Shown: positions 7,617-16,550 of the stretch, piece after piece
Layout: each line of letters opens with the position of its first letter
Position numbering within the stretch: position 1 is the first letter of the stretch
From: an uncultured Eubacteriales bacterium
Lineage (GTDB): Bacteria; Bacillota_A; Clostridia; Lachnospirales; Lachnospiraceae
DNA: 19,498 bases
Reading direction: 5' to 3'
NCBI GenBank assembly: GCA_902803345.1
Contig: CADCPV010000168.1
Span: 1 to 19,498, forward strand
Made by a program: the position numbers and the translations under genes
The notes under the pieces: generated by a model
Database searches by the model: none
What the model was told of the DNA's origin: nothing
What the model saw: only the letters and a program-made list of their open reading frames with translations

Positions 7617-8552
7617 ATGCCGGAATTAACTGAAAAAGCCCTGCGCCTGCAGAAAAACATCAACCAGGTGCTGATCGGAAAGGAAGAAACCGTACGGGAT
7701 GTCGTCGCCTGTTTTCTTGCGGATGGCCATATCCTTTTAGAGGATGTGCCCGGTGTCGGCAAAACGACGCTTGCTTTAGCGCTGTCCCGCTCCTTAAACT
7801 GCAGTTTCGGCCGGATTCAGTTCACGCCGGACACGCTGCCGACGGATGTGACCGGCGGATCGGTTTACCGGATGCAGACCGGGGAGTTTGTCTATCAGCC
7901 CGGTCCTGTTATGAATCATGTCATCCTTGCAGATGAAATCAACCGTACCTCGCCCAAAACCCAGGCCGGCCTTCTGGAAGCGATGGAAGAGCGGCAGGTT
8001 TCCGTAGACGGCGAAGTATATCCTCTGCCGGAGCCTTTCCTTGTCATTGCGACGCAGAACCCGATCGAATATGTCGGCACCTATCCGCTGCCGGAAGCCC
8101 AGTTAGACCGCTTCATGATGAAGCTCTCGATCGGCTATCCCGCGGAGGAAGAGGAACTCCGGATGGCAGCGCGCTTCCTTTCCGGCCAGGCCTCGAAAAA
8201 AATCGAAGCCGTGCTGGAGCCCGAGGATATCCTTTCCATGCGGAAGGAAGTGTCCCAGATAACGGTATCCGAAAAGGTGCTTTCCTATGCGGAAACCATC
8301 ATCGGCGCAACGCGTGCGGAAGAGGGCCTTGCACTCGGCGCGAGCCCGCGTGCCTTCCTGCATCTTTTAGCGGCTTCCCGTGCCATTGCCTATCTCGACG
8401 GGCGTGATTACGTGCGTCCGGATGATATCAAGGAACTCTCGCTGAAGGTGCTTTCACACAGGATGGTGCTGTCTTCGGAGGCCAGGATCCGCCGCGATAC
8501 GGCGACGGATATCCTGAAGCGCCTGATTGGCCGTATCCGCGTCCCGGTATAA
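7617..8552 (+). CDS. MoxR-family AAA+ ATPase
   Basis: Cytoplasmic ATPase of the MoxR (AAA_3) group, thought to act as a chaperone that matures or activates partner proteins. The 311-residue protein has Walker A DVPGVGKTT (K49), Walker B VILADEINR (D106, E107), the sensor-1 region ATQNPIEYVGTYPLPEAQLDRF and a C-terminal lid domain. AAGGAG at 7600-7605 supports the ATG at 7617. It is followed four bases later by a DUF58 gene and then a membrane transglutaminase gene. This three-gene set is widely conserved; partners usually include von Willebrand-type or DUF58 proteins. Substrates are unknown, so the role here is inferred from family and context. Confidence 0.93.
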   Translation: MPELTEKALRLQKNINQVLIGKEETVRDVVACFLADGHILLEDVPGVGKTTLALALSRSLNCSFGRIQFTPDTLPTDVTGGSVYRMQTGEFVYQPGPVMNHVILADEINRTSPKTQAGLLEAMEERQVSVDGEVYPLPEPFLVIATQNPIEYVGTYPLPEAQLDRFMMKLSIGYPAEEEELRMAARFLSGQASKKIEAVLEPEDILSMRKEVSQITVSEKVLSYAETIIGATRAEEGLALGASPRAFLHLLAASRAIAYLDGRDYVRPDDIKELSLKVLSHRMVLSSEARIRRDTATDILKRLIGRIRVPV

Positions 8553-8556
8553 ATCC

Positions 8557-9747
8557 ATGAGTAAAAAAGAACGCCGGATCACGCTTGTGCACTGGCTGAT
8601 CCTTCTTGCTTTATTTGCCGCATCCCTTGTCGCGATCAGCTTTTACGGCGGTACTGTCAGCTACAGCTTTTTCTTTGCTGTGCTTCTGGTCCCGCCGGTC
8701 TGTCTGATCTATCTTCTGATTGTTCTCTGGCGGTTTCGCATCTATCAGGAAATCGGCAGCCGGACCATTGTGTCCGGCGATCCGGTGTCCTATTTTTTTA
8801 CCCTTCAGAATGAGGACCGGATTGCCTTTTCCTCTGTCCGTGTCCGTTTCTATTCAGACTTCTCACGGATTGAAAAACTTCCCGATAATCCCGAATACGA
8901 ACTTCTCCCGAACGACAAATACACTTATGAGACCCGGCTGATCTGCAAATACCGCGGGGAATATGAGGTCGGCGTCCGGGATGTGATCCTGACGGATTTT
9001 CTGAAGCTTTTCAGGCTGCGCTACCGTTTCCCCGGGGCGATCAGCGCCTCTGTTCTCCCGAAAATCGTAGAAATTTCGGAGATCTCCGCGCTGAAAAACC
9101 TCCAGGCCCCGATTCTGATCGAACGTTACGACCAGGTGACGGAACCGGATTCCGTGCTTCGCGATTATGTGGCGGGCGATCCTGTGAAGCTGATCGGCTG
9201 GAAGAAGTCTGCCCGTGCGGGAAAGCTGAAGGTCCGGAACCTGATCCGCGAGGAACGGAACGGCGCCGCATTATTATTCAGCACCGAAAGACCGGACGGA
9301 GAAGACGCACAGGACTATATCCCGGCTGAAAACAAAGTCCTCGAGATCGTAATTGCCGTCTCTTTGTATGCGGCGGGAGAGAGCATTCCGCTGTCTTTGT
9401 GGCAGTCCGGGAAACGGGTTCCGCAAAAGATCGGCAGCATGTCTGATTTTGAGGATTACTATGCGAAAACGCCGGAAATCAGTTTCGGGCGGACAGGAGC
9501 ACTTAAGACGCTGCTTTCAGATCCTGCTGTCAGCGGAGAAATTGCAGAACTTCCCGTGATTTTTATGGTGGACCGTAAGATTTCCGAGGAATTGTATTCG
9601 GCGGCGCTCCGCCTGTCCGAACAGGGGCATACGGTGATCCTCTATATCGTGACGGATGATACGCTTCCGGAGTACGCGGCCGGCGTGTCCGAGCGGCTGA
9701 TGGTTGTGCCTGTCGGGACCGACCGGGACTTGAGGGAGGTGCTCTGA
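8557..9747 (+). CDS. DUF58 domain membrane protein
   Basis: Partner of the MoxR ATPase; biochemical function not established for the family. From the ATG at 8557 it has 396 residues: two N-terminal helices (about 10-30 and 36-57), a beta-rich middle domain, and the DUF58 core near 190-230 with LRDYVAGDPVKLIGWKKSAR followed by L-K-V-R-N. The C-terminal part (about 255-396) resembles the von Willebrand-like fold seen in such proteins, but I do not see a full MIDAS motif. No ribosome site is visible at 8557; coupling to moxR four bases upstream is likely. An in-frame TTG at 8527 would overlap moxR and seems less likely. Its stop shares one base with the next start (TGATG). Confidence 0.88.
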   Translation: MSKKERRITLVHWLILLALFAASLVAISFYGGTVSYSFFFAVLLVPPVCLIYLLIVLWRFRIYQEIGSRTIVSGDPVSYFFTLQNEDRIAFSSVRVRFYSDFSRIEKLPDNPEYELLPNDKYTYETRLICKYRGEYEVGVRDVILTDFLKLFRLRYRFPGAISASVLPKIVEISEISALKNLQAPILIERYDQVTEPDSVLRDYVAGDPVKLIGWKKSARAGKLKVRNLIREERNGAALLFSTERPDGEDAQDYIPAENKVLEIVIAVSLYAAGESIPLSLWQSGKRVPQKIGSMSDFEDYYAKTPEISFGRTGALKTLLSDPAVSGEIAELPVIFMVDRKISEELYSAALRLSEQGHTVILYIVTDDTLPEYAAGVSERLMVVPVGTDRDLREVL

Positions 9748-12116
9748 TGGAAGACAGAAAAGCTTTCAGCCGGGGCAGCCTCACGGACCTGATCCGCTCC
9801 GAAGGCCTCTACCGTTTCCTGCTGTCTCTTCTGTACTGGGCGATTCTGTACATTTTCCTCGGACAGTACCTGAGACTGCCGGATTTCCACGGCTATCATG
9901 TGCTGACAGGCATTGCGGTGCTCCTGTCGCTGGGCCTTTTTTCCTCTGCGAAAGGACGGATCAAGATCATGGTTGCCGCCTTTATCCTGGCAGGCATCAT
10001 TCTGTTCGGCTCCATTGTCGAGTGGAAAAACTGTCTCGAAGTGTTCAAAGCCTGGCCGAAGTGGGCATTTTTCGGGGAGCTGGAAGAGAAAACTCATCTT
10101 GCAGGCTGTGAATGCATCCAGGCCGCGCTGATTGCAGCCGGCGCCTTCCTGCTTTCGCAGATTGTCTACAGGCATCCGATCCCGAAGGCCGTGATTTCGG
10201 CACTCTGCCTTGTCGGTCTCTTTGTCCTGATGGCCGCAGGGGTCCGGGTGCCGCATCTCGGATCGGTTATCGTGATCACGATCCTTCTGATGTCGATTGC
10301 GGAGCTTCTGCGTTCGCGCTGGAAAAAGCAGAAAACCGGCTCTTCACCGCGCTTTCTGATGTATATCATGCCGGCCTTCCTGTTGTACGGAGCACTGGTT
10401 TTTGCAATGCCGGCGCCGGAAAAACCCTATGACTGGGAGCTCTTCCGCAAAGCCTACAGCGCGGTTGAAGAGGGCGTGCGCAAATTCTCGCAGTCCCTGG
10501 TGCTGAATCACGGATCAGCCTACCGCTTCAGCTACAGCGGATTTTCCGAGGATTCTTCCCTGTCCGGAAATGTCCGTTCTTCCGATCAGGAAAACCTGCT
10601 CCTGAAATCCCGTACCGGGCTTCGTACGCCGCTGTATCTTTCAGGACGGGTTATGAGCCATTTCAACGGGCGTGACTGGACTGAGGATGATGAAGCTTCC
10701 GAGATGGACTATGCGGCGGATGCTTTCCAGACTTATCTTGCGGTAAGCCGCGCGGATCCCTCGTATCAGTCGGACTACCTGAACAATCTGGAGATGACTG
10801 TTTCCTACCGCTATATCAGGACGAATGCGGTCTTTGTGCCGCAGAAGACCAGTATCCTGCGATCGGAAGACGAGGAAAAGATTTTTGAAGACGAGAGCGG
10901 AAATCTGCGCTTCAACCGCAGAAAAGGCTACGGTACCGAATACACGGTCAAGTTCAGCCTGATGAATCTCGGAACCTCCTATTTCAGGGAGCTTCTTTCG
11001 ACGCCGCAGGATCCCTATGATCCGGACTTTATTCACACCTTCTACAGAAGGTTCTCAGCGGCTGAGCCGGAGCTCACGGCACAGGATATCCAGGCCTACC
11101 GCGGGCACATGCACCAGCGCTTCCGCGAAACGCCCGAGATCTCGGAGGAACTCAGCGCGTATCTTTCGGAGGCGTACGAGGGTACGAAGAAAAAGTCCCT
11201 TGACCGGCTGCTCAGATTGGAACAGCTTCTGAGCTCCTATACCTATGATACCAGTCCCGGAAAGCTTCCTTCGGATGTGAAGGATGCTTCGGACTTCCTG
11301 GATTACTTCATGCTGGAAAAACGCGCCGGCTACTGTACGCATTTTGCGACGGCATTCGTGCTTTTGGCACGCGCTGAGGGCTATCCAGCGCGCTATGTCC
11401 AGGGCTTCCTGGTCCCGTCTTCAAACAGCACGGAGATTACGGTTATGTCGTCCATGTCCCACGCCTGGCCGGAAGTGTATTTTGACAACATCGGCTGGAT
11501 TCCCTTTGAACCGACGCCGGGCTTCGGCTCCATGCGCTATTCCGGATGGAAGACGATCGCACGCGAGGGCGAAGAGAAGAACGGCAGCAGCGGGGACGGT
11601 GCGCCGCAGCCCGGACAGGAAGATTTCATGCCGGATCCGGAAGAATTCGATCCGGGCCTGATCACACCGCCGGAGGAAGAGGAGGAAGGATTCGATTATG
11701 AGATGCTGAGGCGGGTCCTTCGGGCGATCCTTCTTGCAGTCGGATTCCTGATTGCCTTCTTTATCCTGTTTATTGTGACGGAACGGCTGATCCGGAAGAT
11801 TCGTTACCTTCGGAAAAACGATGAAGGGAAATACCTGATGCAGGCGCAGCAGCTTTTGCAGATGCTGTCGTTTCTGGGAACGAAGCGGCGAGAGGACGAA
11901 ACGGTACGCGAACTTCGGGTCCGCGCGTCTTCCGAGCTTCAGATCCCCGAAGACGATATGGCTTTCCTGTCGGATTACGAAGCGCTTCTCTACGGCGGCA
12001 GTTTCCACAAGAAACGCGCGCTTTCGCTTCTTCAGACCGGAAACCGCCGGATCTCTTCCCTGATGCTGAAGAAAAAGCGGGTCAGGTATCTTTTGTTCAG
12101 GCTGATTTACGGCTGA
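9747..12116 (+). CDS. Membrane transglutaminase-like protein (TgpA type)
   Basis: A 789-residue membrane protein with an extracytoplasmic transglutaminase-like (papain fold) domain. Seven hydrophobic helices lie within about 22-221. A large external region follows, then the catalytic segment with C530 in GYCTHFATAF, H572 in SMSHAWPEVYF and E588 in WIPFEPTPG, where many relatives have Asp. Another helix lies at about 658-680, followed by a cytoplasmic tail of about 110 residues. It probably acts at the cell surface as a peptidase, amidase or crosslinking enzyme; the actual substrate is unknown. GGGAGG at about 9734-9739 serves the ATG at 9747. It is the last gene of the moxR/DUF58 cluster and is followed by a strong terminator. 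Confidence 0.9.
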   Translation: MEDRKAFSRGSLTDLIRSEGLYRFLLSLLYWAILYIFLGQYLRLPDFHGYHVLTGIAVLLSLGLFSSAKGRIKIMVAAFILAGIILFGSIVEWKNCLEVFKAWPKWAFFGELEEKTHLAGCECIQAALIAAGAFLLSQIVYRHPIPKAVISALCLVGLFVLMAAGVRVPHLGSVIVITILLMSIAELLRSRWKKQKTGSSPRFLMYIMPAFLLYGALVFAMPAPEKPYDWELFRKAYSAVEEGVRKFSQSLVLNHGSAYRFSYSGFSEDSSLSGNVRSSDQENLLLKSRTGLRTPLYLSGRVMSHFNGRDWTEDDEASEMDYAADAFQTYLAVSRADPSYQSDYLNNLEMTVSYRYIRTNAVFVPQKTSILRSEDEEKIFEDESGNLRFNRRKGYGTEYTVKFSLMNLGTSYFRELLSTPQDPYDPDFIHTFYRRFSAAEPELTAQDIQAYRGHMHQRFRETPEISEELSAYLSEAYEGTKKKSLDRLLRLEQLLSSYTYDTSPGKLPSDVKDASDFLDYFMLEKRAGYCTHFATAFVLLARAEGYPARYVQGFLVPSSNSTEITVMSSMSHAWPEVYFDNIGWIPFEPTPGFGSMRYSGWKTIAREGEEKNGSSGDGAPQPGQEDFMPDPEEFDPGLITPPEEEEEGFDYEMLRRVLRAILLAVGFLIAFFILFIVTERLIRKIRYLRKNDEGKYLMQAQQLLQMLSFLGTKRREDETVRELRVRASSELQIPEDDMAFLSDYEALLYGGSFHKKRALSLLQTGNRRISSLMLKKKRVRYLLFRLIYG

Positions 12117-12179
12117 AACCAGTTATCCCGGGCTGAAAAAGAGAGCCTCAGGATCCATTCATGATTGACACACCCATAA

Positions 12180-12213
12180 GGGCCGGTGCAGTGTAAGCTG
12201 TGCCGGTCCTTTT
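12180..12213 (+). terminator. Rho-independent terminator closing the moxR cluster
   Basis: A 12-bp stem with three G-T pairs (GGGCCGGTGCAG at 12180-12191, CTGTGCCGGTCC at 12198-12209), a six-base loop and four T residues. It lies in the 195-base gap before the topoisomerase genes; the rest of that gap holds the promoter described next and nothing else I can identify. Confidence 0.85.
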
Positions 12214-12244
12214 CTCTGTTCTGCAAGGTTTTTTGAACGGATAC

Positions 12245-12273
12245 TTGCGGTTTAACCGAAGATATGCTATAAT
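12245..12273 (+). promoter_or_regulatory. Promoter for the parE-parC operon
   Basis: TTGCGG at 12245-12250 and a perfect TATAAT at 12268-12273 with a 17-base spacer; TGC directly before the -10 box also gives an extended -10. The start point would be near 12280, about 30 bases before the parE ATG. Confidence 0.87.
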
Positions 12274-12311
12274 ACCTCAGTTACGAACACAAGATGTAGT
12301 GGGAGGAATCT

Positions 12312-14240
12312 ATGGCGAAGAAAAACAGCGCCGGCGAATACAATGCTTCCAGTATTACGGTACTGGAGGGCCTGGAGGCCGTCAGGCGCCGTCCGGGCAT
12401 GTATATTGGTTCCACGGGGAGAACCGGCCTGAACCATCTGATTTACGAAATTGTCGACAACTCGGTCGACGAATATATGGCAGGCGCCTGCAGCAAGATC
12501 GAAGTCAGTCTTGAAGACGATGGCTCGGTCATTGTCTCAGACAACGGGCGCGGCATGCCGGTAGACCTGCATGAAAAAGGCGTCAGCGCAGAGCGCGTGA
12601 TCCTGACGACGCTTCATGCGGGCGGAAAATTCGACAACAATGCCTATAAAACTTCCGGCGGCCTGCACGGCGTCGGTTCTTCCGCAGTCAATGCGCTGTC
12701 GGAGTATTTTGAGATCAAGATTCTGAGAAACGGCAAGATTTACTACGATTCCTACGAACGCGGCGTTCCGACCGTGGAACTTGAGAAAGGACTCCTGCCT
12801 GTGATCGGACGCACGAAAGAGACCGGTACGACAATCACTTTCAAGCCGGATCCGGAGATTTTTGAACATACGCGTTTCAAGGCAGACTGGGTCATGTCGC
12901 GTCTCCACGAGACTGCATACCTGAATCCGGGCCTCGTACTGGTTTTCCACAACAACCGCAAAGGCGAGGAGATGACGGAAACCTATCACGAGCCGGACGG
13001 ACTTGCGGCCTACATCAGGGAACTCAACGAAGGCAAGGAGGCTGTTACCGAGATTATTCAGGTGAAAGGCCAGGCAGACGGCATCGAGATGGAGCTTGCG
13101 ATGCAGTTTGTGAATACTTTTGAAGAAAGGATTCTCGGCTACTGCAACAATATTTTCAACTCCGAGGGCGGTACGCATGTGACCGGCTTCAAGACGCGTT
13201 TTACCCAGACAATCAACAATTACGCGAAGGAGCTCGGAATCCTGAAAGATCCGGCAAAGTTCACCGGTCCCGATACAAGATGCGGCATGACCTGCGTGCT
13301 CTCCCTGAAACATCCGGACCCTGTTTTTGAGGGCCAGACCAAGACGAAGCTCGGTTCTTCCGATGCGGCAAAGGCAGTCGTTACAATCACCGGAGAACAG
13401 TTCGAACTTTATTTTGACAAGCACCTGGAGACGCTGAAAAATGTCATCGCCTGCGCCGAAAAGTCTGCCAAGATCCGGAAAGCAGAGGAAAAGGCCAAAT
13501 CGAACCTGCTGCCGAAGCAGAAGTTCAGTTTTGATTCCAACGGGAAGCTTTCGAACTGCGAGTCCCGGGATGCTTCGAAGTGCGAGATTTTCATCGTCGA
13601 GGGCGATTCCGCAGGCGGTTCCGCGAAAAATGCCCGGAACCGGACCTATCAGGCGATCATGCCGATCCGCGGAAAGATCCTGAACGTAGAAAAAGCGACG
13701 ATCGACAAGGTGCTCGGGAATGCCGAGATCAAGACCCTGGTGCTCGCTCTGGGCTGCGGCTTCTCCGAAGGTTACGGCAATGATTTCGACATCTCGAAGC
13801 TGCGCTACGACAAGATCATTATCATGGCGGATGCCGATGTCGACGGCTCGCATATCAGCACGCTTCTGATGACGTTCTTCTACCGTTTCATGCCGGAGCT
13901 GATTTCGGAAGGCCACGTATACATTGCAATGCCGCCGCTTTACAAAGCGATTCCGAAGGGAAAAGGCGAGGAAGAGTACCTCTATGACGATGACGCTCTC
14001 CAGAAGTACCGCCGGACGCACAAAAACTTCACGCTGCAGCGCTACAAGGGCCTCGGCGAAATGGATGCAGAGCAGCTCTGGGAGACGACGCTCGATCCGG
14101 AGCGTCGCTTCCTGAAGCAGGTGACGATTGACGATGCGCTGATGGCCGACAAGGTGACGGAGCTTCTGATGGGCGCAGACGTCGAACCGCGCCGCGCCTA
14201 TATTCAGGAGCACGCGAATGAAGCGATGTTAGATGTGTAA
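12312..14240 (+). CDS. parE: DNA topoisomerase IV subunit B (ParE/GyrB family)
   Basis: ATPase subunit of a type II topoisomerase. The 642-residue protein has the GHKL ATP site (E46, D49, N50 in EIVDNSVDE; DNGRGMP; GGLHGVGSS), a transducer domain, and a TOPRIM domain with EGDSAGGSA (E430) and DADVDGSH (D507, D509, D511) for metal binding. It ends in the conserved RYKGLGEMDAEQLWETT region. No long insertion is seen in TOPRIM. GGGAGGA at 12301-12307 supports the ATG. ParE and GyrB are close in sequence, so the name rests on the neighbour: the A subunit lacks a GyrA box. Automated annotation could well call it gyrB. Confidence 0.88.
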   Translation: MAKKNSAGEYNASSITVLEGLEAVRRRPGMYIGSTGRTGLNHLIYEIVDNSVDEYMAGACSKIEVSLEDDGSVIVSDNGRGMPVDLHEKGVSAERVILTTLHAGGKFDNNAYKTSGGLHGVGSSAVNALSEYFEIKILRNGKIYYDSYERGVPTVELEKGLLPVIGRTKETGTTITFKPDPEIFEHTRFKADWVMSRLHETAYLNPGLVLVFHNNRKGEEMTETYHEPDGLAAYIRELNEGKEAVTEIIQVKGQADGIEMELAMQFVNTFEERILGYCNNIFNSEGGTHVTGFKTRFTQTINNYAKELGILKDPAKFTGPDTRCGMTCVLSLKHPDPVFEGQTKTKLGSSDAAKAVVTITGEQFELYFDKHLETLKNVIACAEKSAKIRKAEEKAKSNLLPKQKFSFDSNGKLSNCESRDASKCEIFIVEGDSAGGSAKNARNRTYQAIMPIRGKILNVEKATIDKVLGNAEIKTLVLALGCGFSEGYGNDFDISKLRYDKIIIMADADVDGSHISTLLMTFFYRFMPELISEGHVYIAMPPLYKAIPKGKGEEEYLYDDDALQKYRRTHKNFTLQRYKGLGEMDAEQLWETTLDPERRFLKQVTIDDALMADKVTELLMGADVEPRRAYIQEHANEAMLDV

Positions 14241-14294
14241 GATGAGCACGAAGTGCGGGTGCTGCATATCTTTCTGCAGAAGAAAGGGAAATAT

Positions 14295-16532
14295 ATGCCT
14301 GAAAGAATAATCTCCACCGAATATTCGGACGAGATGAGACAGTCTTTTATCAACTATTCGATGTCCGTCATCACCGACCGTGCTGTGCCGGACATCCGGG
14401 ACGGTCTGAAACCGGTTCAGCGGCGTGTCCTGTATGCCATGAACGAGCTTGGGCTGAATTCCGACAAGCCGCACCGGAAATCCGCGCGTATTGTCGGTGA
14501 TACGATGGGTAAATATCATCCCCACGGCGACAGCTCAATCTACGACGCGCTCGTGGTGCTTTCGCAGGATTTCAAGAAGGGCATGGCACTGATTGACGGC
14601 CACGGCAACTTCGGCTCGATCGAGGGCGACGGGGCTGCGGCGATGCGCTACACCGAAGCGCGGCTCAAGAAATTCACACAGGATGTATACCTCAAGGACC
14701 TCGACAAAAACACCGTTGATTTCATCCCGAATTTCGATGAAACCGAGAAAGAGCCCTCGGTCCTCCCGGTCCGGATCCCCAACTTCCTCGTAAACGGTTC
14801 GGAAGGCATCGCAGTCGGCATGACCACCTCGACGCCGCCGCACAACCTTGCCGAAGTCATCGATACGATGGAATACTTCATGGAGAAGCCGGAGGCCTCG
14901 ACCGAAGAACTTCTGGAGCTTCTGCACGGCCCGGACTTCCCGACCGGCGGCATCGTGATCAACAAGTCAGACCTTTTGGAGATCTACTCGACAGGAAAAG
15001 GCCGGATCCGCTTAAGAGGAAAGGCTGAAATCGTTCCCGCGAAGCGGAAGAGCGACAAGGATCGGATCGTCATCACCGAGATTCCCTATACGATGATCGG
15101 CGCCGCGATCGGCAAGTTCCTGTCAGATGTCGCGGAACTGGTTGAAAAGAAAGTTTTCCCGGACATCGCGGATATCTCGAACCAGTCCGGCAAGGAAGGC
15201 ATCCGGATCATTCTTGATCTGAAAGCCGGCGCGGATGCGGAGAAGATCCTGCAGGGGCTGTACAAGAAAACAAAATTAGAGGACACCTTCGGCGTCAACA
15301 TGCTTGCGATCGTCGACGGAAAGCCGGAAGTGCTTAGTCTCAGGCGGATTTTAGAGGAAAACCTGAAGTTCCAGAAGGAACTGAACACCCGCAAGTACAC
15401 GACGCTTCTTGAGAGGGAGCTCGCAAGAAAAGAAATCCAGGAAGGCCTGATCCGGGCAGTCGACGTGATCGATCTGATCATCGAAATCATCCGCGGATCG
15501 AAAAAACTCCAGACCGCAAAGGACTGCCTTGTCACCGGCGCGACCGAGGGAATCACCTTTAAATCCAAGGAATCCGAGAAGGCGGCGAAGGCGCTGCATT
15601 TCACCGAAAACCAGGCACAGGCGATCCTCGATCTGCGGCTTGCACGGCTTGTCGGACTCGAGATCCTCGCGCTGCAGAACGACTACAAGGAAACGCTTGA
15701 CAAGATCCGCCGCTATGAAAAGATCCTGAAAAGCGAGAAGGAACTGATCCGCGTCATCCGTCAGGACTTAGAGGAAATCCGAAAAAACTACGCGCTCCCG
15801 CGCCGGACGGAGATCATCGATGCGGAGGAGGCGGTCTACGAGGAAGAGCCGGAGCAGATCCTGCCGGTCGTCTTCACGATGAACCGCTTCGGCTACGCCA
15901 AGATGTACGACCTCGGTTTCTACGAGAAGAATCGCGAGGCGATCCAGGAAGAAGCCCGGGAAATGGTCTTCTGCATGTCCAATTCGCGGATCTGCATGTT
16001 TACGGATTCCGGAAACTGCCATCAGCTTCGGATGCGCGACGTGCCGCTCTGCAGGCTCAAGGACAAGGGCATTCCGGTTGACAATATTTCCAATTATGAT
16101 TCGGCGAAGGAAGCGATTCTTAAGATCGATTCCTATGAGAATTTGAAAGATAAAATCTTGCTATTTGCGACATCTCATGCTATGATAAAGCGAGTTGAAG
16201 CATCTGAGTTCGATTCTGTCAAGAAAACGATTGCGGCGACGAAACTGCTGCCGGACGATCAGCTTCTCTATATCGGCGAGGTCCACGGCACAGATACGGT
16301 GCTTGTGACGAGCGAACGGAATGTGCTTCGTTTCAAGACAGAAGAGATCTCGCTTTACAAAAAATCATCTGTCGGCGTACGCGGCATGAAGCTTGCGGAT
16401 AATGAAACCATCACAGATGTGTATGATTTTGATCCGGGAGCGAAATTCACGGTCAAGATCGGAAAAACCAGGGTGAATCTGGCAGATGTCAAGCTGAAAA
16501 AGCGAGACGGAAAGCCAGAGCACATAAAGTAA
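14295..16532 (+). CDS. parC: DNA topoisomerase IV subunit A (ParC/GyrA family)
   Basis: DNA cleavage subunit of the same enzyme. From the ATG at 14295 (AAAGGGA at 14283-14289) it has 745 residues. The catalytic Tyr is Y119 in AAMRYTEARL. The quinolone-pocket sequence HPHGDSSIYDAL has S80 and D84, the common drug-sensitive type. A breakage-reunion core and coiled coil are followed by a C-terminal beta-pinwheel. Where gyrase has its GyrA box (QRRGGKG-like, here about 540-560) the sequence is LGFYEKNREAIQEEA, with no such motif. Without the box, DNA wrapping and active negative supercoiling are not expected, which favours a decatenase role. An upstream in-frame GTG at 14253 is less likely as start. 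Codon use shifts to AT-rich choices around 16140-16225. Confidence 0.88.
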   Translation: MPERIISTEYSDEMRQSFINYSMSVITDRAVPDIRDGLKPVQRRVLYAMNELGLNSDKPHRKSARIVGDTMGKYHPHGDSSIYDALVVLSQDFKKGMALIDGHGNFGSIEGDGAAAMRYTEARLKKFTQDVYLKDLDKNTVDFIPNFDETEKEPSVLPVRIPNFLVNGSEGIAVGMTTSTPPHNLAEVIDTMEYFMEKPEASTEELLELLHGPDFPTGGIVINKSDLLEIYSTGKGRIRLRGKAEIVPAKRKSDKDRIVITEIPYTMIGAAIGKFLSDVAELVEKKVFPDIADISNQSGKEGIRIILDLKAGADAEKILQGLYKKTKLEDTFGVNMLAIVDGKPEVLSLRRILEENLKFQKELNTRKYTTLLERELARKEIQEGLIRAVDVIDLIIEIIRGSKKLQTAKDCLVTGATEGITFKSKESEKAAKALHFTENQAQAILDLRLARLVGLEILALQNDYKETLDKIRRYEKILKSEKELIRVIRQDLEEIRKNYALPRRTEIIDAEEAVYEEEPEQILPVVFTMNRFGYAKMYDLGFYEKNREAIQEEAREMVFCMSNSRICMFTDSGNCHQLRMRDVPLCRLKDKGIPVDNISNYDSAKEAILKIDSYENLKDKILLFATSHAMIKRVEASEFDSVKKTIAATKLLPDDQLLYIGEVHGTDTVLVTSERNVLRFKTEEISLYKKSSVGVRGMKLADNETITDVYDFDPGAKFTVKIGKTRVNLADVKLKKRDGKPEHIK
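16158..16186 (+). promoter_or_regulatory. Possible promoter inside the 3' end of parC
   Basis: TTGCTA at 16158-16163 and TATGAT at 16181-16186 are 17 bases apart, and TGC before the -10 gives an extended -10. It lies within a stretch of codons unlike the rest of the gene (TTG, CTA, TTT, ACA, TCT, ATA, CGA). It would fire about 360 bases before the SH3 gene and could give that gene independent expression. It is a sequence match only. Confidence 0.45.
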
Positions 16533-16550
16533 CAGGAGGAAGAGGAAGAA

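Noticed and set aside
8527..8556. Upstream TTG start for the DUF58 protein
   Set aside because: It would overlap the end of moxR and add ten residues unlike the family; the ATG at 8557 directly precedes the basic residues and the first helix.
12165..12170. Perfect TTGACA before the terminator in the gap ahead of parE
   Set aside because: No -10-like hexamer at a 16-18 base spacing; the sequence there is the GC-rich terminator stem.
12537..14213. Long antisense open frame opposite parE; similar ones opposite alaS (487-1929) and the SH3 gene (16584-18041)
   Set aside because: They mirror strong, well-identified genes with C/G-rich third positions. Their translations are low-complexity or His/Arg-rich with no recognisable domain, and there is no sign of ribosome sites.
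14253..14294. Upstream GTG start for parC adding 14 residues
   Set aside because: The ATG at 14295 has a proper AAAGGGA site and gives the normal family N-terminus (PERIISTEYSDEMR). Small hairpins in this gap (14246-14256, 14262-14279) are too short to call.
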